Source: Dorea_A sp016295505
GTDB taxonomy: Bacteria; Bacillota; Clostridia; Lachnospirales; Lachnospiraceae
Reading direction: 5' to 3'
DNA: 64,000 nucleotides
NCBI RefSeq assembly: GCF_039832105.1
Contig: NZ_JBDOHS010000003.1
Location: 124,001 to 188,000 of the forward strand
Shown here: positions 16,737 to 26,026 of the stretch, one piece after another
Layout: each line of letters starts with the position of its first letter
Position numbering within the stretch: the first letter of the stretch is position 1
The notes under the pieces: model-generated
Databases searched by the model: none
What the model was told of the DNA's origin: nothing
What the model saw: the letters and a program-made list of their open reading frames with translations, nothing else
Made by a program: the position numbers and the translations under genes

Positions 16737-17744
16737 CTATAACTGTTTTACACTATGTCCTTCCAGAAGTTTTCCGGATACCATAATCTGTTCTACGATA
16801 CAAGTTCTTTTGTTTTCAATGGTTTCTACCAGCTTCTGCATCGACTTTTTCCCAATCATCTCAGCATCCTGATAATATGTTGTAAGTCTCGGACGCAAAA
16901 CCTGAGAAATATTGATTCCGTCATATCCCGCAGCACTTACATCTTCCGGTACTGATAATCCCATCTTTTCCAGCTGTCTAAGCCCTCCAAGATAAGAATA
17001 ATCATCCGGATACATAATCACAGTTGGCGGATCTTCCATCTTCATCAGCTGTTCTGTCAACACCTCGCAGACTTTCGGATCATGATATCGCGCCTCCAGA
17101 ACATATTCTTCCGGGATATCAATCCCATAATCCTCACATGCCCGAAAGAATCCTACCAGACGCTTTTCCGTTACGGAAGTTTTTTCTCCGTGGATAAATG
17201 CAATCTTACGATGTCCTTTTTCCAGCAGATATTCCGTCAATCTGTATGCGCCTTCCACATTATCGGACACCACACTGCTCTGATTATTAAAGGAATAATC
17301 GATGGTCACTGTCGGAAATTCGCTTTCCACCAGTTCTCTTACCTGATCACTCAAAAAATCTACACTGGCGATCAGCACTCCATCACATTTTCGATATCTG
17401 CAATGCTCTACAAAAGAAGAATTATTTCCTCCGACATTGCGGCTGATAAATGTGATATCGTATCCAAGACGTTCCGCCTCTTCCTTCGCACTGTTCAGGA
17501 TTGCTGAAAAGTACTCGTGTGTCAGGCCCGACATGGTATCATCTACAAACAAGACTCCTATATTATGAGACATATTCGTCTTCAGCTGCCTTGCTGCCGC
17601 ATTTGGCATGTAATGCATTTCCTGCGCTGTCTTTCGGATCATCTCCGCTGTCTCGGTACTGATATCTCCATAACCGTTAAGTGCTTTGCTAACCGTAGCC
17701 GGCGACACACCACATTGTTTGGAAATGTCTTTGATCGTTACCAT
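16737..17744 (-). CDS. LacI-family transcriptional repressor
   Basis: A 335-residue LacI/GalR regulator. The HTH is VTIKDISKQCGVSPATVSKALNGY, with hinge helix NAAARQLKT, then a periplasmic-binding-like effector domain (IGVLFVDD, GVLIASVDF, KIAFIHGEK). It is first gene of the importer operon and divergent from the GH94-GH1 operon. Three matching operators lie in the shared 307-base intergenic region. It probably represses both operons until the imported sugar appears. Confidence 0.92.
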   Translation of the reverse strand: MVTIKDISKQCGVSPATVSKALNGYGDISTETAEMIRKTAQEMHYMPNAAARQLKTNMSHNIGVLFVDDTMSGLTHEYFSAILNSAKEEAERLGYDITFISRNVGGNNSSFVEHCRYRKCDGVLIASVDFLSDQVRELVESEFPTVTIDYSFNNQSSVVSDNVEGAYRLTEYLLEKGHRKIAFIHGEKTSVTEKRLVGFFRACEDYGIDIPEEYVLEARYHDPKVCEVLTEQLMKMEDPPTVIMYPDDYSYLGGLRQLEKMGLSVPEDVSAAGYDGINISQVLRPRLTTYYQDAEMIGKKSMQKLVETIENKRTCIVEQIMVSGKLLEGHSVKQL

Positions 17745-17786
17745 GTCTTCTCCCTTCCCGCACTCCGGATTCCTGATCGGATATCC

Positions 17787-17824
17787 CGAATACGTTTTCG
17801 TAATTTTATTCTAAAACGTTTTCG
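17787..17824. promoter_or_regulatory. two LacI-type operators on the lacI promoter
   Basis: CGAATACGTTTTCG (17787-17800) and CTAAAACGTTTTCG (17811-17824, with a perfect AAAACGTTTT core). They overlap and flank the -10 of the minus-strand promoter, so binding would repress the regulator-importer operon. Confidence 0.75.
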
Positions 17825-17836
17825 CCATTTCGTCAA
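17808..17836 (-). promoter_or_regulatory. promoter of the lacI-importer operon
   Basis: Minus-strand TTGACG (17831-17836), a 17-base spacer, TAGAAT (17808-17813). One operator occupies the spacer and another lies just downstream. Confidence 0.7.
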
Positions 17837-17911
17837 TACGAATAAACCGACAATTATTTCCCGCTTTTTTTGGTTATTTTTACTAATTTTGATTTTGGAT
17901 TTCATTTGTTA

Positions 17912-17940
17912 TTTACATTTTTAACAACCGGCTCTATAAT
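17912..17940 (+). promoter_or_regulatory. promoter of the GH94-GH1 operon
   Basis: TTTACA (17912-17917), a 17-base spacer, TATAAT (17935-17940). An operator follows about 15 bases downstream, a classical repressor roadblock position. Confidence 0.78.
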
Positions 17941-17955
17941 TGGGATAAAATAGAC

Positions 17956-17969
17956 CGAAAACGTATTCG
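17956..17969 (+). promoter_or_regulatory. LacI-type operator downstream of the GH94 promoter
   Basis: CGAAAACGTATTCG is the exact reverse complement of the operator at 17787-17800, which ties the two divergent promoters to the same repressor. Confidence 0.75.
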
Positions 17970-18051
17970 GAAAGTAGGTACATCTATCTAGCTTTCCAAA
18001 ATACGATTCTGCGAAACAATAAACAATGTTATAGTTATGGAGGAAACATAT

Positions 18052-20490
18052 ATGAACTATGGATATTTTGATGATCTTAACAAAGAATATGTCATAACCA
18101 ATCCGAAAACGCCTCTTCCATGGATTAATTACCTCGGCTCACAAGATTTTTTCAGCTTGATCTCAAACACCGCCGGTGGGTATTCTTTCTATAAAGATGC
18201 AAAGCTTCTCCGTTTGACCAGATATCGATATAATAACTGTCCACAGGATGTCGGCGGACGTTATTACTATATTAAAGATGGAGAAAATGTCTGGAATCCG
18301 GGTTGGCAGCCAACGCAGACGCCTCTGGATTCTTATTCTTGTCGACACGGACTTGGATATACCGTCATCGAAGGAAGTAAAGACCAGCTGGAGGCAAAAC
18401 TGACTGCCTTTGTTCCGGTAAATGATAACTGCGAGATCAATCAGCTGACTTTGATCAACCATAGCAATTCCGAAAAGAACATCGATCTGTTCAGTTATAT
18501 AGAATTCTGTCTCTGGAATGCAATGGATGATTCTTCAAACTTCCAGCGTAACTTCTCCATCGGTGAAGTAGAAGTCTGCGGAAGCACCATTTATCACAAG
18601 ACAGAATATCGCGAACGCCGCAATCACTATGCTGTATATTCCGTAAACAAAGAGATCTGTGGATATGACACAAGCAGAGACGCCTTCATGGGTGCCTACC
18701 GTGGTTTTTCTAACCCGGAAGCAGTTCTTACCGGTCAAAGTAAGAACAGTGTCGCACACGGCTGGGCTCCTGTCGGAAGCCATCATCTGAAAGCTGTGCT
18801 TTCTCCCGGAGCATCCGTGTCTTACGTCTTTGTTCTTGGATACTGTGAGAACCCGAACGACCAGAAATTCGAAGCTCCTGGTATCATTAACAAAGCACCT
18901 GCTGATCGGCTGCTTGAAAAATACCAGACAGATGAACAAGTAGAAAAAGCGTTTCAGGATCTGAAGGATTACTGGAACCGGCTTCTCAGTGCTTTTTCAG
19001 TAAATACTGCAGACGAAAAACTGAATCGTATGGTAAATATCTGGAATCAGTACCAGTGTATGGTTACATTTAACATGAGTCGCAGCGCAAGCTATTACGA
19101 AAGTGGAATGGGTCGCGGTATGGGATTCCGTGATTCCTGCCAGGATCTTCTTGGCTTCGTCCATCTGATTCCGGACCGCGCAAGAGAACGTATCATTGAC
19201 ATTGCCAATACACAATTTGAAGACGGAAGTACCTATCATCAGTATCAGCCACTGACCAAAAAAGGAAATATGGATGTCGGAAGCGGATTTAACGATGATC
19301 CGTTATGGCTGATCGCCGGAACCTGTGCTTATCTTCGCGAAACCGGCGACTTCTCAATCCTGGATGAGCCTTGCGCTTTTGACAGTGATTTTTCCAAGGC
19401 AGAACCATTGATGGAACATCTGCGCCGCAGTTTCCAATATACAGTAACTCACAAAGGACCACATAAACTTCCTCTGATCGGTCGTGCTGACTGGAACGAC
19501 TGTCTGAACCTGAACTGCTTTTCAGAGGTTCCTGGCGAAAGCTTCCAGACAACGGGTCCAAGCGAAGGTCCTGTTGCAGAAAGTGTATTTATTGCCGGTA
19601 TGTTCGTAAAATATGGTAAAGAATATGCTGAATTATGCAGACATCTCGGTCTTGAATCAGAAGCCTGTGAAGTAGAGAAAGAAGTAGCTGAGATGGAAGA
19701 AGTTGTATTAAATGCGGGCTGGGATGGAGAATGGTTTATCCGGGCTTATGATGCTTACTCTTATCCTGTTGGAAGTCATGTCTGCGAAGAGGGACAGATC
19801 TTTATCGAGCCACAGGGAATGTGTGTCATGGCCGGAATCGGTGTTGAAAACGGAAAAGCACAGACTGCTTTGGAAAGTGTTCAAAAACATCTGGAGACTC
19901 CATACGGAATCGTACTTCTTCAGCCGGCTTACACAAGTTATCATGTAGAATTAGGTGAGATTACTTCTTATCCACCTGGATATAAAGAAAATGCAGGTAT
20001 CTTCTGCCATAACAATCCTTGGATCGCATGTGCAGAGACCATGCTCGGACATGGAAACAGAGCGTTTGAAGTATATCGTAAAACCTGTCCGGCTTATCTG
20101 GAGGACATCAGTGAAATCCATCGGACCGAACCTTACGTATACTGTCAGATGGTAGCCGGATGCGATGCACCAACCCACGGCGAAGGAAAGAACAGCTGGC
20201 TTACAGGCACTGCTGCCTGGACCTTCACCTGTATCAGCCAGTATATCCTCGGTATTCAGCCGACTCTGGACGGTCTGAAAATCGACCCATGTATTCCGGA
20301 TGATCTGGAATCCTTCACTTGCGATCGTATCTATCGTGGCGTAACTTATCATATTCACGTAGATAATTCCGCAAAGGTGCAGAAAGGAGTTACCCACATG
20401 ACAGTCGACGGAAGTTCTGTATCCGGAAACCTGATTCCGATTCCGACTGACAAGGACAACTGCGAAGTATATGTAACCATGGGGGCTTAA
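18052..20490 (+). CDS. GH94 phosphorylase, cellobiose phosphorylase-like
   Basis: An 812-residue cytoplasmic enzyme, the usual length of cellobiose phosphorylase (about 811). It has the beta-sandwich start MNYGYFDDLNKEYVITNP, then the (alpha/alpha)6 barrel with RADWNDCLNLN; the second aspartate, near residue 483, aligns with the general acid. It phosphorolyses a beta-1,4-glucobiose to glucose-1-phosphate and glucose, saving ATP. The start is ATG at 18052 because GGAGG (18039-18043) sits just before it; an ATG 15 bases upstream would place that site inside the gene. Other disaccharides such as chitobiose or laminaribiose cannot be fully excluded. Confidence 0.88.
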   Translation: MNYGYFDDLNKEYVITNPKTPLPWINYLGSQDFFSLISNTAGGYSFYKDAKLLRLTRYRYNNCPQDVGGRYYYIKDGENVWNPGWQPTQTPLDSYSCRHGLGYTVIEGSKDQLEAKLTAFVPVNDNCEINQLTLINHSNSEKNIDLFSYIEFCLWNAMDDSSNFQRNFSIGEVEVCGSTIYHKTEYRERRNHYAVYSVNKEICGYDTSRDAFMGAYRGFSNPEAVLTGQSKNSVAHGWAPVGSHHLKAVLSPGASVSYVFVLGYCENPNDQKFEAPGIINKAPADRLLEKYQTDEQVEKAFQDLKDYWNRLLSAFSVNTADEKLNRMVNIWNQYQCMVTFNMSRSASYYESGMGRGMGFRDSCQDLLGFVHLIPDRARERIIDIANTQFEDGSTYHQYQPLTKKGNMDVGSGFNDDPLWLIAGTCAYLRETGDFSILDEPCAFDSDFSKAEPLMEHLRRSFQYTVTHKGPHKLPLIGRADWNDCLNLNCFSEVPGESFQTTGPSEGPVAESVFIAGMFVKYGKEYAELCRHLGLESEACEVEKEVAEMEEVVLNAGWDGEWFIRAYDAYSYPVGSHVCEEGQIFIEPQGMCVMAGIGVENGKAQTALESVQKHLETPYGIVLLQPAYTSYHVELGEITSYPPGYKENAGIFCHNNPWIACAETMLGHGNRAFEVYRKTCPAYLEDISEIHRTEPYVYCQMVAGCDAPTHGEGKNSWLTGTAAWTFTCISQYILGIQPTLDGLKIDPCIPDDLESFTCDRIYRGVTYHIHVDNSAKVQKGVTHMTVDGSSVSGNLIPIPTDKDNCEVYVTMGA

Positions 20491-20508
20491 TTACAGGAGA
20501 CTGCTATC

Positions 20509-21873
20509 ATGAAATTTCCAGAAACATTTATGTGGGGCACAGCAAGTGCTGCTTATCAGATTGAAGGCGCCGCCTATGAAGATGGAAGAGGCCTTTCCAT
20601 CTGGGATACATTTAGTCATATCCCAGGGAAAACATATAACGGACATACCGGCGATATTGCCTGCGATGCATATCATCGGTATGAAACCGATCTGGATCTT
20701 ATGCACAACTTCGGAATCAGGCATTACCGTTTTAGTATTGCCTGGTCCCGTATCCTCCCAAAAGGGACCGGAACGATCAATCCCAACGGGCTGGATTATT
20801 ATGACCGCCTGGTAGATGGATGTATCCGGCGAGGGATCGAACCATGGATCACCCTGTATCACTGGGATCTTCCACAGGCTTTACAGGATGAGGGAGGATG
20901 GATGAACCGTAAGACAGCTTATGCATTTGCCGATTACTGTGACCTGATCGCCTCTCATTTCAAAGGACGCGTTACACGCTTTCTTACGATCAATGAACCA
21001 CAGTGTATTATCGGAATGGGACATGGATTTGCCAATCATGCTCCCGGCATTCCTCTTTCCGAAAAAGAAATGTTTATCTCCTGGCATCATTTGATGCTTG
21101 CTCACGGGCTTGCATGCCAGGCAATCCGAAACCATATACCGGATGCACAGATTGGCGCTGCATCCACCGGAAATCTTACTTATCCGAACCAAAAACAAAA
21201 TGAGATTCCTCAAGAAGCAAAAAACGCAAGCTTTCAATCGCTTCCTGCTTCTGAGAATCCCGGATGGTTTTTCAATCACCAGTGGTTCCTGGATCCGCTC
21301 TGTCTGGGACATTATCCAGACGATCCGGACTCTCCGTGGGCATCCTGTTCCAAAGGCGTATCTGACGATGACTTAAAGATTATCTCACAGCCACTGGATT
21401 TTATTGCTTTGAATATTTACAACGGGCATGAAATGCACCTGGACGAAAATGGAATCTATCAGATTACCGAAAAATATCCAGGCTATCCACGAACGGCACT
21501 CAAATGGCCGGTAACTCCAGAAGTTCTCTACTGGGGACCACGGCTGATCTATGACCGTTATCATCTTCCGATGATCATATCCGAGAATGGATTGAGCTGC
21601 AATGACAAGATCTATCTGGATGGAAAAGTCCACGACCCGGATCGGATTGATTTCCTGCATCGTTATCTGAGGGAACTTCGCCAGGCATGTGCAGAAGGAA
21701 TCCCGGTATTGGCCTACCTGCACTGGGCATTTACCGATAATTATGAATGGCACAGTGGATACGAAGAGCGTTTCGGACTGGTCTATATTGATTATCGTAA
21801 CCAAAAACGGATTCCAAAGGACAGTGCTTACTGGTATCAGGAAACCATTCAGCAAAATGGCGAAAATCTATGA
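20509..21873 (+). CDS. GH1 beta-glucosidase / 6-phospho-beta-glucosidase family
   Basis: A 454-residue GH1 enzyme, typical length. The acid/base is in FLTINEPQC and the nucleophile in IISENGLSC. Substrate-side residues sit in YHWDLPQALQ and HWAFTDNYEWHSGYEERFGL; the tail with W and E instead of a phosphate-binding S/K/Y set favours non-phosphorylated beta-glucosides. It follows the GH94 gene by 18 bases with its own AGGAG site. It probably trims oligosaccharides or aryl glucosides imported by the divergent ABC system. Confidence 0.9.
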   Translation: MKFPETFMWGTASAAYQIEGAAYEDGRGLSIWDTFSHIPGKTYNGHTGDIACDAYHRYETDLDLMHNFGIRHYRFSIAWSRILPKGTGTINPNGLDYYDRLVDGCIRRGIEPWITLYHWDLPQALQDEGGWMNRKTAYAFADYCDLIASHFKGRVTRFLTINEPQCIIGMGHGFANHAPGIPLSEKEMFISWHHLMLAHGLACQAIRNHIPDAQIGAASTGNLTYPNQKQNEIPQEAKNASFQSLPASENPGWFFNHQWFLDPLCLGHYPDDPDSPWASCSKGVSDDDLKIISQPLDFIALNIYNGHEMHLDENGIYQITEKYPGYPRTALKWPVTPEVLYWGPRLIYDRYHLPMIISENGLSCNDKIYLDGKVHDPDRIDFLHRYLRELRQACAEGIPVLAYLHWAFTDNYEWHSGYEERFGLVYIDYRNQKRIPKDSAYWYQETIQQNGENL

Positions 21874-21900
21874 GAAACCAACAGGAATTTTCTTCCACGT

Positions 21901-21937
21901 AAAAAGACCTGCCATACAATTGTATCGCAGGTCTTTT
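21901..21937. terminator. bidirectional terminator between GH1 and rubredoxin genes
   Basis: AAAAGACCTGC and GCAGGTCTTTT form an 11-bp stem; the loop holds ATACAATTGTAT, itself self-complementary. A and T runs at the ends allow both strands to terminate. Confidence 0.85.
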
Positions 21938-21957
21938 CCTGATCATATCATATAGAT

Positions 21958-22113
21958 CTAAGCTTCTGAAAACTCGTCTTTTCCCACCTGACACAGTGGG
22001 CATACAAAATCTTCCGGTACATCTTCCCACTTGGTTCCCGGTGCGATTCCGCCTTCTGGATATCCGGCTTCTTCATCATATTCCCATCCGCATACGTCAC
22101 ATACATATTTCAT
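21958..22113 (-). CDS. rubredoxin
   Basis: A 51-residue protein: MKYVCDVCGWEYDEEAGYPE, an aromatic core with KWEDVP, and FVCPLCQVGKDEF. The two CxxC pairs (Cys5/8 and Cys38/41) bind a single iron. It is a one-electron carrier, often feeding oxygen- and peroxide-detoxifying enzymes in anaerobes. It is monocistronic with an AGGAGA site before ATG at 22113. Confidence 0.95.
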   Translation of the reverse strand: MKYVCDVCGWEYDEEAGYPEGGIAPGTKWEDVPEDFVCPLCQVGKDEFSEA

Positions 22114-22236
22114 AAGTTATCTCTCCTTTTTTTGAATGATTTCTGTTAACTGAACTTATTATAGTCCTCCTATGCCACAAAAACAAGCGGTTATATCTTA
22201 CAATTTTATAAAATCACTCAAAAATGAGGGCCTGTC

Positions 22237-23274
22237 TTAAACGTATCTTACGCCCTGTTCATAGACTTTTTTGCCTCCCAGGAATACGGTGTTTGTATTA
22301 AATATGCAGTTAATATCCTGGCTCAGATCACCATCTACAACAACAATATCAGCAATCAGTCCTTCTTTGATCATTCCCAGTTCTTCTTCTTTTCCCAGAA
22401 CCTTTGCCGGATTCGCCGTTGCGGTCTGAATTGCCTGGACAGGTGTGATTCCATATTTCACCATGTAGGTCAGTTCCTGCTGCACCGGCAATACCGGAGC
22501 ACCGTACATAACCATATCACTTCCGGTACATACCGTAACACCTGTATCGTAAAGCTTTTTGAAATTATCACGATACGCCTCATATGCCGGCTGATAGAAC
22601 GCAAAGTCTCTCTGCTCTTTTGCCGCTACCGGATCACTGAATACGTCTGCGTTTCCTTCTTCAATGTTCTTCTTACAGGTCTCATACAGATATGTATAGG
22701 CAAATATTGTCGGTGTCCATGCGATTCCTTTTTCTTTCATCTGCTGTGCCTGTTCTACTTTGAGGAAGGTTCCGTGTTCGATAGTATCAAATCCGGCATC
22801 AATACACATCTGAATCGTCGGATGTGTTCCTGCATGAACCACGCACTTGATTCCCCTTCTGTGACATTCATCCACTGCCGCATCCAGTTCTTCCTGTGTA
22901 TATTCCGGAATATGGGATCTGTGGCTGGAAAGCAGTTTGACCCATTCTGCCCCATCTCTTACCTGCTTACGGATCTCTTTACGAATCTCCCACGGGCCAT
23001 CCACCTGTACCACTTCGTCCCAGCAATGGCCGCCGCTCATACACATTCCCTCTCCCACATGTGTGATCCTCGGAATCGTGATAAAGCCTTTGCTTTCTGC
23101 AAGCTTCAGGCTGCGACAGACTCCGTGCGGTGAATAACAGTCACGCACACTCGTAATTCCCTTGGTAAATGCCGCCTGCGCATGCTGCAGCGCATAGAGC
23201 ATGATCATCTGTTCATTATAATTAAAGCTGTCCGGCTGACTGTACCAGTAACCGAATGACAATGCATGTCGCAC
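22237..23274 (-). pseudogene. 5'-truncated amidohydrolase (imidazolonepropionase-like)
   Basis: About 345 residues of an amidohydrolase barrel. Present: AAFTKGITSVRDC, the WVKLLSS lysine, VVHAGTH and TIEHGTF metal histidines, the TGSDMV aspartate, and the C-terminal IADIVVVDGDL of the composite sandwich. Missing is the first strand, with the PGLIDxHxH metal pair and roughly 60 residues. Recognisable homology starts near NVRHALSFGYW at GTG 23274; upstream in-frame codons to 23373 are AT-rich and unrelated. Without the first HxH it is unlikely to be active. A noncanonical start with altered metal binding is the alternative. Confidence 0.6.
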
Positions 23275-23388
23275 ATTCCCGGAAAGATTGTTCCTTCTCC
23301 TTTTATAGATTATGTAAATATATTTTCTATAATTATAGTATTCATCTATGATCCAGGCAATGTAACATGTCATTTTCGTGATTCTTTT

Positions 23389-23898
23389 TTAAGAATTCCC
23401 TGTCCCATTATCTTTTTCAAAGGTCAGGCGCATCTGATACCAGACAGCTCCTCCGTGTACCGACTCAGATACGCCTTCATTTTCAAAGCCAAACTTTGCA
23501 TAATAATGCATCAGTTTGTCCTTGCAGGTCAGAACGAGACCTGCTTTTCCGCGTTCTTTCGCATCTGCAATTGCCCGTCTTAAGAGCCTTTCCGCGCATC
23601 CCTGCCTGCGATATTCAGGAATGGTATTGACACCGAAGATCATCTGCCATCTTCCGTCCGGATCATGCATATCTGCTTTTGCATACATCTCGTCCGTCAG
23701 ATCCGCCTCATCTGTAGCCATCCCATTCACAAATCCTATCAGTACATCCCCGTCATACAGCAGCCAGAAACATTCCGGATATGCCGTCAAACGCTCCCGA
23801 AATTCCTGTTCTGTTGCAGCTTCTGCTGCCGGGAAGCAGACTGCCTCTACCTCCGTCACGGCTTTTACATCCTCGATTGTTGCATTTCTGATTATCAT
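23389..23898 (-). CDS. GNAT-family N-acetyltransferase
   Basis: A 169-residue protein with the Gcn5-related fold: IIRNATIEDVKAVTEVE, NTIPEYRRQGCAERLLRRAI (acetyl-CoA pyrophosphate loop, Q/RxxGxG/A type), and MHYYAKFGFENEG near the end. It resembles arylalkylamine N-acetyltransferase-like GNATs. ATG at 23898 is chosen over an upstream frame extension because homology begins there and AAGGG precedes it. The 72-base gap to the upstream HAD gene leaves shared transcription uncertain. Substrate is unknown. Confidence 0.85.
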   Translation of the reverse strand: MIIRNATIEDVKAVTEVEAVCFPAAEAATEQEFRERLTAYPECFWLLYDGDVLIGFVNGMATDEADLTDEMYAKADMHDPDGRWQMIFGVNTIPEYRRQGCAERLLRRAIADAKERGKAGLVLTCKDKLMHYYAKFGFENEGVSESVHGGAVWYQMRLTFEKDNGTGNS

Positions 23899-23970
23899 AT
23901 GTCCATTACCCTTTCTTTTTTCCGCATCGATCCGGAACACCGGTCTACAGCCTCGCACCGGAGCATTGAT

Positions 23971-24684
23971 TTATAATGAATCGACAAATGCGAGCAGTTC
24001 GCCCATCGCCCCCGCATAATCTGTCTCATATTCAAGTCCCTTTTTATTTTCCACAGTATCCGTCAGAAGAAATGTCTTAACACCGAGTGCACGGATCGCC
24101 AGATCTTCCTCCACATCATTGCCAACCATCAGACATTCGGCCGGATCCAGCTGAAACTGCTCCAGAATTCCCCGGAAATATTCTACGTTCGGCTTACAAT
24201 AACACTGGTCTTCATAGGTCGTAATGATCCGGAAATCTTCTGCCTGAAGTCCGGCCCAGCGGATCCTGTTCATCGTCGCACAACGCGGAAATACAGGATT
24301 TGTCGCAAGATACACCTGAATTCCTTTTCTCTTTGCCGTCTTTACAATCTGGTTCGCCAGCGGTGTCGGTGAAGTTGTGACACTTGCCCGATTAAATTCA
24401 TTTCCGTAAAATTCCAGTGCAATCTTTGCTGATTTTTCTCCATCCACCGGGAGCTTTCCCTCCATGGCCTTCCAGAATGCCTCTTCATTTGTACAGCTTC
24501 CGTCATTTTTTACCATGGCATAATACCCTTTCCACACTGCCTCAATAAACGGTTTCGGTTCTACCGGAACTCCATTCGCAATATATGCCTTCGCAAGCAG
24601 CGGCATATAATAAGACACGAATTCATCCTGTACCATGGGAAGCAAGGTCCCGTCCAGATCAAATAATATATGTCTGATACTCAT
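23971..24684 (-). CDS. HAD-superfamily hydrolase
   Basis: A 237-residue phosphatase. Motif I is ILFDLDGTLLPM (nucleophile Asp), motif II includes LATNPVFP, and motif IV is MVGNDVEEDLAI. An alpha-helical cap lies after motif I. ATG at 24684 follows AGGAGA by 8 bases; the longer frame to 24732 lacks homology. Relatives act on phosphoglycolate or sugar phosphates, but the substrate here is not evident. Confidence 0.85.
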   Translation of the reverse strand: MSIRHILFDLDGTLLPMVQDEFVSYYMPLLAKAYIANGVPVEPKPFIEAVWKGYYAMVKNDGSCTNEEAFWKAMEGKLPVDGEKSAKIALEFYGNEFNRASVTTSPTPLANQIVKTAKRKGIQVYLATNPVFPRCATMNRIRWAGLQAEDFRIITTYEDQCYCKPNVEYFRGILEQFQLDPAECLMVGNDVEEDLAIRALGVKTFLLTDTVENKKGLEYETDYAGAMGELLAFVDSL

Positions 24685-24735
24685 CTTCACATTCTCCTGC
24701 CTTTCTATACTGTCCTCTGTATATCTTGTCACACA

Positions 24736-25815
24736 CTATGGATTACATCTTCCACAGGGATCGTATCCTTCTTTTATCAGTTCCTCACGGCTCTGTGCCA
24801 CTTCTTTTTTATTCTGTTCTTTTATGGTATCAACACTTCCGCAGTCCGGTCTGTGGAATTTTTTTGTATTCGTATTCAGAATATACGTTGTCTCCTCAGA
24901 CACCGTCTCCCCAGACACCGCTTTTTCCTGAACCGACGCCTGCGTTTCCTGATCGCCCCGTCTTTCCTCTTTTTTCTCTTCCGCCAGTCTGACTTCTTCC
25001 TCCGCATGTTCCGATCTGCTGCTTTCTCCGTCGGAATAATCTATCGTAATTCCCGGCTGTACATTGTAACAATACACATTAAAGCAGATTCCCTCGCCCT
25101 CATCTTCAACAGACAAAGCCTCGATCTGTACGCCTACCGCAACCAGATCATCTCCTTCATACACCGGCGTAACCCTGTAAAGTACATGATATCCGGTCTC
25201 TTCCACAAAGTCTGCAACCATATTTTCAAATGGCAGCATGCCTTCTACATTCAGATACCTTGTTCCGGTGATCAGATTTTCCTCATTCGCATTCTCGCCT
25301 GCGAGCTGATATCCGATCAGATGACAGCGGTTATACAGATAATTGCCGTCGATCAGATCATTGTACTTCACCGTATGCCATCCGGAAGGCTTCACCATTC
25401 CGATGGCACCTCGCTCTTCTGTCGGCATGATCTCCTGACAGATATTCGCATATGCCTCTCCGCATCTCCCGAGATCATCCAGTTCGCTGTACTCTTCAAA
25501 TGCTTCGGTTGTCATATCTGCCTGCTCAAATTCCGGCTCATTCTGATTCAGTGTCACATAGGCATCTCCCTCATATTCCGGAACAGAATCCACATCCTCA
25601 GCATCTGCGATTCCTTCTGTATTACCAACATCCGCAATGTCCTCCTGCGTTTCTTTCTCCGCCTCCTCCGGAATCACGGAATTCGCTTCTTCTGTCGATT
25701 CTGTATTTGTATCAGACACCTCATCCGTGGTCTTTTCTCCACATCCCGTTACAAACAGGCTGGCAGACAACAGGAAGGCAATCAGCAGTTTATTCAACAT
25801 CTTTCTTTTCATCAT
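24736..25815 (-). CDS. secreted DNA/RNA non-specific endonuclease lipoprotein with C-terminal Cys-rich domain
   Basis: A 359-residue protein. Lipobox LFVTGCGEK (Cys near 25), an acidic linker to about residue 90, then a beta-beta-alpha-metal nuclease domain with NRCHLIGYQLAGENANEENL and GTRYLNVEGMLPFEN. The usual DRGH catalytic motif is replaced by NRCH, as in many Clostridia homologues; the histidine is kept. The C-terminal 50 residues, FHRPDCGSV to PCGRC, form an Ada-like cysteine motif seen fused to such nucleases. It is probably anchored outside the membrane, degrading DNA for nutrients or uptake. Confidence 0.85.
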   Translation of the reverse strand: MMKRKMLNKLLIAFLLSASLFVTGCGEKTTDEVSDTNTESTEEANSVIPEEAEKETQEDIADVGNTEGIADAEDVDSVPEYEGDAYVTLNQNEPEFEQADMTTEAFEEYSELDDLGRCGEAYANICQEIMPTEERGAIGMVKPSGWHTVKYNDLIDGNYLYNRCHLIGYQLAGENANEENLITGTRYLNVEGMLPFENMVADFVEETGYHVLYRVTPVYEGDDLVAVGVQIEALSVEDEGEGICFNVYCYNVQPGITIDYSDGESSRSEHAEEEVRLAEEKKEERRGDQETQASVQEKAVSGETVSEETTYILNTNTKKFHRPDCGSVDTIKEQNKKEVAQSREELIKEGYDPCGRCNP

Positions 25816-25950
25816 TCTCCTCCGTCCTTTTCATGAAATCCCAATATCAACATTATTCATCTGCCATTTGCAGAAGTCAATCCCCAAAATTTATTTCACG
25901 ATCGTCCAGTCACTTCTGTCACTCCACATGGGAATTCACCTCGGCGAAGG

Positions 25951-25979
25951 TTGAATATTTTATCATTTCTTGCTATGAT
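25951..25979 (+). promoter_or_regulatory. promoter of the cbiMQO operon
   Basis: TTGAAT (25951-25956), a 17-base spacer, TATGAT (25974-25979). The leader to the start codon is only about 40 bases, too short for a cobalamin or NiCo riboswitch. Confidence 0.7.
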
Positions 25980-26026
25980 GTAAGAATCACGGCACTGCGA
26001 AAGTAGTCCATTCAGGGAGGTTTCTT

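Noticed and set aside
24670..25836. Long plus-strand reading frame (388 codons) opposite the nuclease gene
   Set aside because: It is a shadow of the lipoprotein nuclease and HAD genes; no homology or start signal.
25816..26026. Cobalamin or NiCo riboswitch before cbiM
   Set aside because: The promoter at 25951-25979 leaves a leader of about 40 bases, and no conserved aptamer core is seen.
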